A stretch of 26,250 nt of DNA from assembly GCA_003694495.1 (NCBI GenBank), contig RFJO01000008.1:1-26250 (forward strand), written 5' to 3'. Positions 7,683 to 15,192 of the stretch are shown piece by piece. The position numbers and the translations under genes were made by a program. The notes beneath the pieces were generated by a model. That model was not told the DNA's origin. It saw only the letters and a program-made list of their open reading frames with translations, and ran no database searches. Every line of letters begins with the position of its first letter. The stretch's first letter is position 1. The DNA is from Candidatus Woesearchaeota archaeon (GTDB taxonomy: Archaea > Nanobdellota > Nanobdellia > SCGC-AAA011-G17 > GW2011-AR17).

Positions 7683-8241
7683 TTTTGCTCTCTAAAACCT
7701 TTCTTTTTTCATCTTTTTCTTTATCAGCTTTATCTTCTAAACTCTCTTCTTTCTTTTTCTTTTCTTCAGCTTTCTTTAAAGCTTCCTCTTTGGACTTCTT
7801 CTTTTTCTCTTCCCTGCTCTTTGCTAAAGACTTCTTCTTTTTAAGCTCTTCTTCAACTTTAGTAATGTATGATTGAACATCCTTTATGTTCAAAATAGGC
7901 AACTTTAGTTCGATTGCTTTTTTTAATATTTCTACTCTTTTTCTTTTACCAACCCTGCCTATCAAAACACCATCCTTAGTTTTGTCTAATGAATCTAATT
8001 CTGATACGTTTAACACCTTAACTTCACGCAAACCTGTCGGGTGAAGGCCACGAACACCCTTAGGTGAACTGTAACCGGTTGAAGGCATTTTTCTATAACT
8101 TTTTAATTTTCTTCGCATCTTTGAATGAAGCCCCTTTGGTTGTCTCCAGTTATTTTTAAGTTTTGCCCTAACATGGGCTTCCTGCCTAAGGAAACTTGGC
8201 TTCTTTTTCTTGATGATTTTCCTTAATTGCAATAAATCCAT
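7669..8241 (-). CDS. rpl32e: 50S ribosomal protein eL32
   Basis: The core (about residues 1-135) matches eL32: FLRQEAHVRAKLKNNWRQPK, KSYRKMPSTGYSSPKGVRGL and the C-terminal KAIELKLPILNIKDVQSYI. After that the protein runs into a tail of roughly 50 residues made almost only of Lys, Glu, Ser and Ala (to 190), probably disordered or a single charged helix. The start is an ATG two bases after the uL6 stop. The tail is not part of the usual family core and resembles the tails on uL22, uS3 and eL14 in this operon. Confidence 0.96.
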   Translation of the reverse strand: MDLLQLRKIIKKKKPSFLRQEAHVRAKLKNNWRQPKGLHSKMRRKLKSYRKMPSTGYSSPKGVRGLHPTGLREVKVLNVSELDSLDKTKDGVLIGRVGKRKRVEILKKAIELKLPILNIKDVQSYITKVEEELKKKKSLAKSREEKKKKSKEEALKKAEEKKKKEESLEDKADKEKDEKRKVLESKNETY

Positions 8242-8242
8242 T

Positions 8243-8788
8243 TTACATTACCTTTCCTGCTTTTTCAGTTATCCAGATCCCATCTTGGAACCTTGTTTTA
8301 CACCTGTTTGTGATCCTTGTTGATTGTTCTATGTTTGCAGCTGTCTGGCCAACAGCTTCTTTATCAGCACCAGTTACTACAACATCATCGCCGTTTACCT
8401 CTACTTTAACATTTGGAAGGAGTTTAGCAGTTCTTGGAACTTTTTCTCCCAAAAAGTTTTTTACCACTAACTTATCACCTTCAACAGATACTGACATAGG
8501 AAAGTGACCTGAACAAACTTTTAATTTGTAAGTGAAACCTTCAGTTACACCCTTGAACATGTTCTTTATATGAGCAACATAGGTGTTAATTAAGGATTTC
8601 TCCTTTTTTGTTAACTTTTTAGGTTTTACTATTACTTTATTCTCTTCAACAACTATCTCTACAGTTGGATGATTTAGATTTTTATTAACTTCACCATTGG
8701 GCCCCTTTACTTTTAAACTCTCATTTAATTCAACAGTAACACCTTCAGGGATTTCCAAGGTTTTTGTTAATCTTTGTTCGGGTATCAT
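8243..8788 (-). CDS. rpl6: 50S ribosomal protein uL6
   Basis: This 181-residue large-subunit protein lies near the GTPase-associated region. It has the two repeated L6 folds: LEIPEGVTVELNESLKVKGP, NMFKGVTEGFTYKLKVCSGH, then VVKNFLGEKVPRTAKLLPNV and EQSTRITNRCKTRFQDGIW. I chose the ATG at 8786-8788, one base after the uS8 stop, giving MIPEQRLTK. A TTG at 8804-8806 in the same frame, eight bases after an AGGAGG, would add six residues and overlap uS8 by 17 bases. That AGGAGG also encodes part of the conserved uS8 GGR, so it may be coincidence. Confidence 0.95.
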   Translation of the reverse strand: MIPEQRLTKTLEIPEGVTVELNESLKVKGPNGEVNKNLNHPTVEIVVEENKVIVKPKKLTKKEKSLINTYVAHIKNMFKGVTEGFTYKLKVCSGHFPMSVSVEGDKLVVKNFLGEKVPRTAKLLPNVKVEVNGDDVVVTGADKEAVGQTAANIEQSTRITNRCKTRFQDGIWITEKAGKVM

Positions 8789-8789
8789 T

Positions 8790-9182
8790 TTAATATACGT
8801 ATGCAAGCAACCTTCCTCCTAATCCTTTTTCTTTTGCTTCTATATGTGTCATTATGCCTTTAGGAGTAGACACAATTATTACACCAAAATCTTTTGAAGG
8901 CAAATACCTTTTTTCAAACTTTTCATAACCATCTTTCTTTACTGAAAATCGAGGCTTTACAACTCCACATTTGTTAATTGAGCCTAATAAGTTTAATTTC
9001 AAAATACCACCCTTGCCATCGTCTATCTCTTCATATTTACCCACAAAGCTTTCTTTATTCATTATGTCCAATACTACTTTAATTACTTTTGAAACTGGTT
9101 TAATCGTGCATTCCTTTCTACCAATACGCTCTGCGTTCATAATAACGCACAACGCATTTGCTAATGTATCATTCATTGCCAT
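8790..9182 (-). CDS. rps8: 30S ribosomal protein uS8
   Basis: This 130-residue protein binds the central domain of 16S rRNA. It is the archaeal form, starting NDTLANALCVIMNAERIGRK and ending STPKGIMTHIEAKEKGLGGR then LLAYVY. The conserved STPKG and GGRLL motifs are in place and the length is exactly typical. A Shine-Dalgarno AAGGAG lies a few bases before the ATG. Confidence 0.97.
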   Translation of the reverse strand: MAMNDTLANALCVIMNAERIGRKECTIKPVSKVIKVVLDIMNKESFVGKYEEIDDGKGGILKLNLLGSINKCGVVKPRFSVKKDGYEKFEKRYLPSKDFGVIIVSTPKGIMTHIEAKEKGLGGRLLAYVY

Positions 9183-9191
9183 TTTTTCTCC

Positions 9192-9422
9192 TTAATTGAA
9201 CTTTTTAAACCCAATCTTTGTTGCGTTTTTTCTGAAACATTGCCTACATAAGTCAATGCCATACTTTTGAATATGACCTCCAACCCTGCCACATAACCTG
9301 CAAGGTTTTGAGTTTACACCAAATTTCCTTGGCTTTGGCGTATTGTGCTTTTTAAATTTTTTTAATTTTGTTGGTTTATTCTTAAGTTGCTTAAATACTT
9401 TTTTATAACTTCCTGCTGTCAT
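9192..9422 (-). CDS. rps14: 30S ribosomal protein uS14, zinc-binding form
   Basis: This uS14 has the zinc-ribbon motif CRLCGRVGGHIQKYGIDLCR followed by QCF (pattern CxxC-x14-CxxC). The start is the ATG at 9420-9422, one base after the uL5 stop, with GGTGA eight bases upstream as the ribosome site. A GTG four codons earlier would overlap uL5 and sit almost on that site. The product has 76 residues. Archaeal uS14 is often about 50-57 residues, so the basic N-terminal stretch (SYKKVFKQLKNKPTKLKKFK) is somewhat long. Confidence 0.95.
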   Translation of the reverse strand: MTAGSYKKVFKQLKNKPTKLKKFKKHNTPKPRKFGVNSKPCRLCGRVGGHIQKYGIDLCRQCFRKNATKIGFKKFN

Positions 9423-9423
9423 G

Positions 9424-9945
9424 TTATTCTTCACCTTCTTGTTCAGTCTTTACATTGAAATTTTCTTGCATAAACTTAATAGCTTCTTCCTTGCTAATTC
9501 TATGTCTTCTTGGAATCTTTTTGGTTTTAATCATTCTTCTTTTTATCCTAAACCCTGGCCGCTTTAAAGTTACAGCAACCTCCAAACCCATAATACCAAT
9601 ATCCATGTTATATTTCATGCCAGGTATATCAATATATTCCTTTATGCCAAATGAAAAGTTGCCTTCATTGTCAAACTTTTTTGAAGGAATGTAATATTCA
9701 ACAGCATCCAATAACCTTTTTAACACTTCAACAGCCTTTTCTCCACGCAAAGTAACTTTTGCACCTATTGATAATCCTGGCCTTAAACTCCAACTCGGAA
9801 TCCTCTTTTGAGTTTTTGTTTCAACTGGCTTAACCCCAGTTATTTGTTCTAAAAGCTTTAGTGCTTTCTCTAACTCTGGGCCAGGTTTACCTGTGCCAAT
9901 ATTTAAAGTTACTTTTTCAACCTGTATTTCTTTCATTGATGCCAT
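9424..9945 (-). CDS. rpl5: 50S ribosomal protein uL5
   Basis: This 173-residue 5S-rRNA-binding protein of the central protuberance is of the archaeal form: VEKVTLNIGTGKPGPELEKA, the KTQKRIPSWSLRPGLSIGAK segment, FSFGIKEYIDIPGMKYN and IMGLEVAVTLKRPGFRIKRR. The length is normal. An alternative ATG three codons in (MKEIQ) also fits the family; the first ATG is kept because it directly follows the eS4 stop codon. Confidence 0.97.
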   Translation of the reverse strand: MASMKEIQVEKVTLNIGTGKPGPELEKALKLLEQITGVKPVETKTQKRIPSWSLRPGLSIGAKVTLRGEKAVEVLKRLLDAVEYYIPSKKFDNEGNFSFGIKEYIDIPGMKYNMDIGIMGLEVAVTLKRPGFRIKRRMIKTKKIPRRHRISKEEAIKFMQENFNVKTEQEGEE

Positions 9946-9946
9946 T

Positions 9947-10657
9947 TTATTCTTCTATTTTTATCAAAGGCTTATCTTTGCCTATGACCATAGCATAATT
10001 TTTTCTTGTCTCAAATTCACCATCTTTTGTCTTAAAAATAATGTTGTCTGGTTGCAAACTTTTAAATGTTTTGATTAAGCTCAACTTCCCAACGGAAGAT
10101 ACTTTATTACCACCTAAAATATATATTAACATGCCTTCCTTGAATGGCAAATGTTCTTTAATTTCTTTTTTGTCTAAACTTAAGTATAAGGTATCATTAA
10201 CCTTAAAATTATCTTTAGCAACTAAAATGTTAGTGCCATCGTCTAAGTTAAGCTGAACCTTGTTACCTTTTAATATTGTTTTTCCTGTAATCTTATATGG
10301 TTTAAGGTTAGATTCTTTTGAATCAATAGCAATAAACTTAAACTTGCCTGTTGGTGAAAGAACCATTCGGTAAGCTTCTTTGCTGTTTGCTATCTCAAGC
10401 ACGTCAAACAAACCAACCGGGAACTTATAATCTTTTACAACTTTTTTGTTAACTAAAACCCTTTTATCGTGTAAAACTTTCTTTACTTCACTTGTTGTTT
10501 TTGCAAACTTTAAAACCTCTTTTAATATTACATTAATAGGCATTGAAGTTTCTAATGAATGTGGGCCAGGGCTTGGCCTTGTAACAAACTTTATGCCTTT
10601 CCTTTTTATAGGCCAAGTTTTAGGCGCTGCTAACCTTGATAAGTGTTGTTTAACCAT
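9947..10657 (-). CDS. rps4e: 30S ribosomal protein eS4
   Basis: This 236-residue archaeal/eukaryal small-subunit protein starts with the conserved KQHLSRLAAPKTWPIKRKGI, continues with an S4-like RNA-binding segment (VKKVLHDKRVLVNKKVVKDY, KFPVGLFDVLEI), then the central eS4 domain and a KOW-like C-terminal part (FKEGMLIYILGGNKVSSVGK). The length is typical for archaea. It overlaps the uL24 end by eight bases. Confidence 0.97.
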   Translation of the reverse strand: MVKQHLSRLAAPKTWPIKRKGIKFVTRPSPGPHSLETSMPINVILKEVLKFAKTTSEVKKVLHDKRVLVNKKVVKDYKFPVGLFDVLEIANSKEAYRMVLSPTGKFKFIAIDSKESNLKPYKITGKTILKGNKVQLNLDDGTNILVAKDNFKVNDTLYLSLDKKEIKEHLPFKEGMLIYILGGNKVSSVGKLSLIKTFKSLQPDNIIFKTKDGEFETRKNYAMVIGKDKPLIKIEE

Positions 10658-11051
10658 TTTTCTTCTCCTGCTTTCTTTCTAAGATTTTTTTTCTTTTTTT
10701 ATCGTCTAAAAATAATGAAGTTATCATAAGATTTGATGCACGTAAGGGATACATGGTTTTTGTGCCATCTTTTTTTATTAACTCGATGCCTTCAACATAA
10801 ACCTTTCCATCTTTTGAGTTAACTTTTGTAACTTTACCAGATTTGCCTTTAAATTGACCCCTCATTATCTTAACTGTATCATCTTTTCTTACTACCATTG
10901 TTCTCTTGTTGTGTTTTTTACGCAACTCTTTTGATAATGGTGAGGATAAAACAATTTTCCTTTTTAGATGCAATGAAGCATTGTACAAATACTTCCTTTG
11001 CTTTCTAGGTTGAACACTTCTCTTCCATAAATTTGAAAATACCGATTTCAT
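10650..11051 (-). CDS. rpl24: 50S ribosomal protein uL24
   Basis: This 133-residue protein starts early 50S assembly by binding the 5' end of 23S rRNA. The archaeal N-terminal region (SVQPRKQRKYLYNASLHLKR) is followed by the KOW domain at about residues 56-90 (KDDTVKIMRGQFKGKSGKVT) and the conserved KKDGTKTMYPLRASNLMI. The end is a short basic tail. Confidence 0.96.
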   Translation of the reverse strand: MKSVFSNLWKRSVQPRKQRKYLYNASLHLKRKIVLSSPLSKELRKKHNKRTMVVRKDDTVKIMRGQFKGKSGKVTKVNSKDGKVYVEGIELIKKDGTKTMYPLRASNLMITSLFLDDKKRKKILERKQEKKNG

Positions 11052-11053
11052 TT

Positions 11054-11458
11054 TTATACCACAATGCTTGCCACTTTAGCTATACCAGGCCACCTTTCAG
11101 CAGCCTCTTTTGCAATTGCGCCTTTAAAAATTGTACCTTTAGGAGTACCTGCCTTGTCATCTTTCATGATAACTACAGCATTGTCCTCAAACTTAACACG
11201 AGTACCATCCGGCCTTCTGTAAGCCTTCTTTTGCCTTACTATAACAGCCGGCAATACTTGTTTCCTTACATCTGCACGACCTTTAATTACAGCAACATTA
11301 ACAAGTGCACCAACACCTGCAGCAGATAACCTACGCTTAACTGTTTTGTGACCCTTAACACCGATAAGCCTAACTACCTTTGCCCCGGAGTTGTCACAAG
11401 TTTCTAGGATTGTACCTAACGGCAATCCCCTGGTTACCTTTGCTTTTATTGCCTTCAT
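11054..11458 (-). CDS. rpl14: 50S ribosomal protein uL14
   Basis: This highly conserved 134-residue beta-barrel protein lies at the subunit interface. The family motifs are unmistakable: GTILETCDNSGAKVVRLIGV, GVGALVNVAVIKGRADVRKQ, and VIVRQKKAYRRPDGTRVKFE then DNAVVIMKDDKAGTPKGT. The C-terminal KEAAERWPGIAKVASIVV is typical of archaea. Its start lies two bases after the uS17 stop, with a GGTTGA-type ribosome site. Confidence 0.98.
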   Translation of the reverse strand: MKAIKAKVTRGLPLGTILETCDNSGAKVVRLIGVKGHKTVKRRLSAAGVGALVNVAVIKGRADVRKQVLPAVIVRQKKAYRRPDGTRVKFEDNAVVIMKDDKAGTPKGTIFKGAIAKEAAERWPGIAKVASIVV

Positions 11459-11460
11459 TT

Positions 11461-11802
11461 TTATTCAACCTTCTCAATTACTACAAAATTTTTTGTTTTG
11501 GATATTGGTCTTGTTTCAATAATCTTAACTTTGTCACCAACCTTAACGTTAAGGCATGGTGGATTATGTACTTTTACCCTAGACCTTCTTTTTTCAAACC
11601 TTTCATATTTATATAAATAATTTTGTCTAGGCCACTCCACTGTAACAGTTTTATTAATATCTTGCTTTATAACATTGCCTACAAAGACTCTGCCACGTAC
11701 TGCAACCGAACCATGAAACGCACAGTGAGGATCATTGCATGATTCCTTAGGTGGTTTCACATCTAGACCGATGTTCCTTGCAGCTTGTTCTTTTTTTGCC
11801 AT
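11461..11802 (-). CDS. rps17: 30S ribosomal protein uS17
   Basis: This 113-residue protein has the archaeal N-terminal extension containing CNDPHCAFHGSVAVRG, then the OB-fold core with VFVGNVIKQDINKTVTVEWP, YERFEKRRSRVKVHNPPCLN, VGDKVKIIETRPISKTKNFV. The length and motif order are normal for archaeal uS17. The gene lies between rnp1 and uL14, the standard archaeal order. Confidence 0.97.
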   Translation of the reverse strand: MAKKEQAARNIGLDVKPPKESCNDPHCAFHGSVAVRGRVFVGNVIKQDINKTVTVEWPRQNYLYKYERFEKRRSRVKVHNPPCLNVKVGDKVKIIETRPISKTKNFVVIEKVE

Positions 11803-11805
11803 TTT

Positions 11806-12072
11806 TTATCTCCTTTTTATCCTGTCTTCCGGACGAAAGACAAGTTCTTTTCCATCAATTTCAAGAACCTTGCCTTGAAATTTTGTCCTGAATATGATGT
11901 GGGATTTTAAAACCTTTTTAAAGGTTCCCTTTTCATCGATTGTGAATGTGTTTTTTGTTTCATCCACAACCACACCTTTTTTGCCAACTAAGCTCGGGTT
12001 GGTGCATGAGATTATCTCAATCTCGCGACCAACAAACTCGTGCTTTAACACGTCGCTTAGCTTGTGCTTCAT
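11806..12072 (-). CDS. rnp1: ribonuclease P protein component 1 (Rpp29/Pop4)
   Basis: This 88-residue protein subunit of archaeal RNase P helps the catalytic RNA trim the 5' leader of tRNA precursors. The Sm-like barrel contains LKHEFVGREIEIISCTNPSL, VGKKGVVVDETKNTFTIDEK and KVLKSHIIFRTKFQGKVLEI, ending in RPEDRIKRR as in family members. The length is normal. It overlaps the SUI1 gene by four bases (ATGA), in the conserved archaeal place between SUI1 and uS17. Confidence 0.95.
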   Translation of the reverse strand: MKHKLSDVLKHEFVGREIEIISCTNPSLVGKKGVVVDETKNTFTIDEKGTFKKVLKSHIIFRTKFQGKVLEIDGKELVFRPEDRIKRR

Positions 12073-12380
12073 TTTTTGATGCTTATGGTTGATACAGGAA
12101 AGCCCATATCTTCAAGGAACGATTTCACACGCTCGGCGTGGTTCCCCTGAAGTTCAATGACGCCATCCTTTGCAGTGCCTCCACATGCAAGCTTGGATTT
12201 AAGCTTTTTGGTTAAATCCTTGATATCGATGTTTTTTGTGTCGACACCCTCAACCAGTGTTATGGTTTTGCCAAACTTGCGTTTTTCTGTGCTAACGACA
12301 ATCTTTTGCTCCTCTTTGGCTATTGTCTCACAAACGCAAAGGTCTTTAGGCAAACCGCATTTTGAGCAAACTTCACTCAT
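12069..12380 (-). CDS. translation initiation factor aSUI1 (eIF1 homologue)
   Basis: This 103-residue protein helps select the start codon on the small ribosomal subunit. The SUI1 fold is clear: KRKFGKTITLVEGVDTKNID, then LKSKLACGGTAKDGVIELQG with the conserved CGGT loop, and NHAERVKSFLEDMGFP. The N-terminus has four cysteines (5, 8, 15, 17 in CSKCGLPKDLCVCE) that could bind a metal, a feature seen in archaeal members. It has ATGA overlaps with uL29 upstream and rnp1 downstream. Confidence 0.95.
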   Translation of the reverse strand: MSEVCSKCGLPKDLCVCETIAKEEQKIVVSTEKRKFGKTITLVEGVDTKNIDIKDLTKKLKSKLACGGTAKDGVIELQGNHAERVKSFLEDMGFPVSTISIKK

Positions 12381-12613
12381 TGCTTTTCACTTTCCTCCTG
12401 GTTGTTAATTTTGTTTTTTGATTTCTCATTAATTACCATAAGCACACGTGCTATGGCTTTTTTTATCTGTTTAACTTGTCCAGGGTTCTCTAACGCTGTC
12501 CCCATGGAACGTTGAGCATTAACTTTAAGCAAATCTTTTCTTAAGTCATCTAATTTAGACTTAAGGGAACTCAAATCCATTTTCCTTAATTCGCTTGCTT
12601 TAATCTTTGCCAT
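12377..12613 (-). CDS. rpl29: 50S ribosomal protein uL29
   Basis: This 78-residue two-helix protein sits at the polypeptide exit, where SRP docks. The pattern IKASELRKMDLSSLKSKLDD, LRKDLLKVNAQRSMGTALEN, PGQVKQIKKAIARVLMVINE is that of uL29. The start overlaps the uS3 end by 14 bases. A short Asn/Glu-rich tail extends beyond the usual core of about 65-70 residues. Confidence 0.95.
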   Translation of the reverse strand: MAKIKASELRKMDLSSLKSKLDDLRKDLLKVNAQRSMGTALENPGQVKQIKKAIARVLMVINEKSKNKINNQEESEKQ

Positions 12614-13412
12614 TTTCTTTTACTTTTGATTCTTCTTTATTTTCTGATTCTGGAAGATTTTCTTTGACTTCTTCAGCCTTTTCTGATTTTGAATCATTAC
12701 TCTTATCTGATTCTTTTACCTTTTTTTTCTTGGCCTTTTTAGGTTTATCTTCCTTTGCTTCTTCTTCCTCTTTCTCTTCAGTTACAGCCTCAATCTTAAC
12801 AGTTTGATCCTCTGGCTTGTGAACTTCAATCCTGTCAGGTAAAACTATATCCGGATGCATTATGGCAACCTTAATTCCTATTGAACCTGACTTTAAATTT
12901 GCTACACTTTCCCCGCGAACAACTTTGTTTTGGGAAATGTCGCCTGATTTTTTTAAATAACCTGCGTAAAAACGCCAAGTCTTTGCCCTGCTGCTTGGAA
13001 CACCTCTACCCGATATTACAATCTCAGCACCCATAGCACCAGCGTCGATAATTCTTTGTAAAGATTTGTAACCTATTGCCTTAAACCTTTTTGGGCCATA
13101 GCGTTCAAATACATTAACAATTTGTTCTGCAACAGTTTGTGCATCTAAATCTGGATTATAAACTTCTGCAACTTCAATCTGAGGATTTTCCATGTTAAAC
13201 TTGGTTTTTAATTGTTGAGTTAAATACTTGATATTTTCTCCCTTCTTACCAACGATTAGACCTGGCCTTGTTGTGAAAATTATTATTTTTTCACCTAGTG
13301 GTGTTTTCTTTATCTCAAAATAACTATACTTACCTTTACCCAATTGTTGACCCATGAAGTTCTGCACTAAAAGCTCTTTCATTTTTTGGGCAACAAATTT
13401 CCTTTCAATCAT
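12600..13412 (-). CDS. rps3: 30S ribosomal protein uS3
   Basis: This 270-residue protein lies at the mRNA entry site. It has an N-terminal KH domain with the GxxG loop in GLIVGKKGENIKYLTQQL (residues 51-68) and a C-terminal S3 domain with GAMGAEIVISGRGVPSSRAK and SGDISQNKVVRGESVANLKS. After about residue 205 comes a tail of about 65 residues, nearly all Lys, Glu, Ser and Asp, probably disordered. The family core is about 205-210 residues, so the tail is extra. It overlaps uL22 as ATGA. Confidence 0.97.
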   Translation of the reverse strand: MIERKFVAQKMKELLVQNFMGQQLGKGKYSYFEIKKTPLGEKIIIFTTRPGLIVGKKGENIKYLTQQLKTKFNMENPQIEVAEVYNPDLDAQTVAEQIVNVFERYGPKRFKAIGYKSLQRIIDAGAMGAEIVISGRGVPSSRAKTWRFYAGYLKKSGDISQNKVVRGESVANLKSGSIGIKVAIMHPDIVLPDRIEVHKPEDQTVKIEAVTEEKEEEEAKEDKPKKAKKKKVKESDKSNDSKSEKAEEVKENLPESENKEESKVKENGKD

Positions 13413-14062
13413 TTCTTAGCCTCCTTTGCTGTTTCTTCTTGCTCAACTTCTTTTGGTTTTGATGATTCCTCTTTCTTAACTTCTGATTTTGAAACATCTT
13501 GCTTAGCTTCTTTATTAGGTTTTGATGCTTTTTTTTGCTTATCCTCTGATTTTGAAAGGTCTTGCTTAACTTCTGGTTTTGATTCTTCTTTCTTAACTTC
13601 TTTAGGTTTTGAAACATTTTTATCTTTTGCCTTAGGCTGCTCTTTCTTTGGATACAACTCTTCTACTTCAATAATTATGTTGGTACGTTTTGCACGCCTT
13701 CTACGTTGCCTGCCATAACGCCATTGTGATGTACCCTTGTTTGCCATAAATGTTTTAATTACCAAAGATTCTGTGTTTAAACCCTTATGCTCAGCATTTT
13801 TCTCTATAGAGCCAAGCAATTTTAATATAAACATTGAAGCCTTGTATGGATACCTGCCAGGACCAACACTGCCACGCTTGTGACCTGTGTCAAAGTTAAA
13901 TTTCTTCATAGGAACAGCAACAGTCTTTGACATAACACCTTCTAATAAGTTTTTAGCTTTAGATAACGGCTTTTTCCTAATTAGGTTGCCTATCTCTACG
14001 CAATGCTTCCTTGAAATAGGAAGATCTCTTCCAGTTACCCTTGCTGTGTGTTCATTTGCCAT
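13409..14062 (-). CDS. rpl22: 50S ribosomal protein uL22 with repetitive C-terminal tail
   Basis: The core (residues 1-137) is archaeal uL22, which lines the exit tunnel: TARVTGRDLPISRKHCVEIG, KTVAVPMKKFNFDTGHKRGS, GPGRYPYKASMFILKLLGSI and TSQWRYGRQRRRRAKRTNII. Residues 139-217 form a tail of imperfect Lys/Glu/Ser/Pro repeats, for example EVKQDLSKSED at 164 and EAKQDVSKSEV at 185. The same repeats are visible in the DNA, so the tail probably grew by local duplication. Most archaeal uL22 proteins end near residue 150-160. The tail would lie on the ribosome surface or project from it; this is inference. Confidence 0.96.
   Translation of the reverse strand: MANEHTARVTGRDLPISRKHCVEIGNLIRKKPLSKAKNLLEGVMSKTVAVPMKKFNFDTGHKRGSVGPGRYPYKASMFILKLLGSIEKNAEHKGLNTESLVIKTFMANKGTSQWRYGRQRRRRAKRTNIIIEVEELYPKKEQPKAKDKNVSKPKEVKKEESKPEVKQDLSKSEDKQKKASKPNKEAKQDVSKSEVKKEESSKPKEVEQEETAKEAKK
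13464..13618 (-). repeat. imperfect direct repeats in the uL22 tail coding region
   Basis: A 30-base unit at 13482-13511 recurs at 13545-13574 with 27 of 30 bases the same, offset by 63 bases or 21 codons. A second unit, 21 bases at 13464-13484, recurs at 13581-13601 with one difference, offset by 117 bases or 39 codons. Both offsets are multiples of three, so the reading frame is kept. Confidence 0.75.
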
Positions 14063-14064
14063 TT

Positions 14065-14463
14065 TTATTTAACCGATACTGCCGAACTTGACCTTGTTGC
14101 ACCTACACCAGGTGAACTGTGTGCAACTTTTGCACGTGTATGAGCAAACTCGCCCAAATAATGGCCAAGCATCTCGGGTTTTATTAATATTGGACTAAAC
14201 GTTTTTCCGTTATGAACATGAATTGTTAAGCCTACAAACTCTGGCAGGATGATCATGTCTCTACAATGAGTTTTTACCGGCTTTTTCCTTTTGCCTTCCT
14301 TAAATTTTTTAACTTGTTCCAGCAACCTTTTCTGTGGTTCTGAAAAACCTCTAACTATTGTTCTACGTTGACGGGATGGTAACAACTGAGCAAAATCGTT
14401 TAAACTTAATGATTTTAACTCTTCAATTTTTTTACCCCTATAAGTGTACTCTTTTCTTGCCAT
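14065..14463 (-). CDS. rps19: 30S ribosomal protein uS19
   Basis: This 132-residue protein of the small-subunit head is of the archaeal form: KEYTYRGKKIEELKSLSLND with the archaeal N-terminal extension, FAQLLPSRQRRTIVRGF, then the universal core CRDMIILPEFVGLTIHVHNG and KPEMLGHYLGEFAHTRAKV. The conserved C-terminal HSSPGVGATRSS is present. The length is normal for archaea. Confidence 0.97.
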   Translation of the reverse strand: MARKEYTYRGKKIEELKSLSLNDFAQLLPSRQRRTIVRGFSEPQKRLLEQVKKFKEGKRKKPVKTHCRDMIILPEFVGLTIHVHNGKTFSPILIKPEMLGHYLGEFAHTRAKVAHSSPGVGATRSSSAVSVK

Positions 14464-14465
14464 AT

Positions 14466-15191
14466 TTATTTACCTCTGCCTGTTTTCTTTGCTTTTAATA
14501 GTCCTACATTCCTGCCAGGCGGAGCCCAACGAGGTGCTGTCTTTGGCTTACCAACATGACGGCCACGACCAGACCCGAACGGATGGTCAACAGCGTTCAT
14601 AGCTACACCAGATGTCCTTGGGTATAGCTTGTTTCTAGCACGCATTGCGTGCATTTTTTTGCCTGCCTTCAAAAAAGGTTTCTCTTTCCTACCGCCACCA
14701 GCAACCATACCAATTGTTGCACGGCAGTTTGAGTTTAAAACTTTTACTTTCTTTGATGGAAGCATGATAGTTATCTTTTCGCCAACTTTTGTAAGAACTC
14801 TGGCGGCTGAACCAGATGACCTTACTAACTTGCCACCGTCGCCAGGTATATTTTCAATATTATAAACTAAGGTGCCTTCTGGTATGTTCTTTAATGGTAA
14901 AGTGTTACCAACTTGAACAGGTGCTGCGCTCCCAGAGGCAACAACATCATTAACTTTAACTTTTTCTGGTGCTGAAATCAAAATCTTTTCCTTATTTTCA
15001 AACTCAATTGCTGCTAAAGGGGCATTGTGACCAGGGCAATGTATCAAATCAACAATCTTACCAAACAATACACCGGTTTTCTCCAAGTCGTCATATTTTC
15101 TGTGCTTAATCTGACCTTTATAACGGTGGCTTGGAGACTTATAAGTAGATGTTCCTCTTCCACGTCTTTGTGTTATGATTCTTTTACCCAT
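14466..15191 (-). CDS. rpl2: 50S ribosomal protein uL2
   Basis: This 241-residue protein lies close to the peptidyl-transferase centre and helps subunits join. The OB-fold and SH3-like domains are seen with HCPGHNAPLAAIEFENKEKI, LVYNIENIPGDGGKLVRSSG and ATIGMVAGGGRKEKPFLKAG. The highly conserved loop AMNAVDHPFGSGRGRHVGKP keeps the functional histidine of DHPFG. The length is typical of archaeal uL2. Confidence 0.98.
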   Translation of the reverse strand: MGKRIITQRRGRGTSTYKSPSHRYKGQIKHRKYDDLEKTGVLFGKIVDLIHCPGHNAPLAAIEFENKEKILISAPEKVKVNDVVASGSAAPVQVGNTLPLKNIPEGTLVYNIENIPGDGGKLVRSSGSAARVLTKVGEKITIMLPSKKVKVLNSNCRATIGMVAGGGRKEKPFLKAGKKMHAMRARNKLYPRTSGVAMNAVDHPFGSGRGRHVGKPKTAPRWAPPGRNVGLLKAKKTGRGK

Positions 15192-15192
15192 T

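Noticed and set aside
13386..13718. Plus-strand open frame rich in Ser, Phe and Leu opposite the uL22 tail
   Set aside because: It is the complement of Lys/Glu/Ser-rich codons, which are short of stop codons on the opposite strand. It has no promoter or homology.
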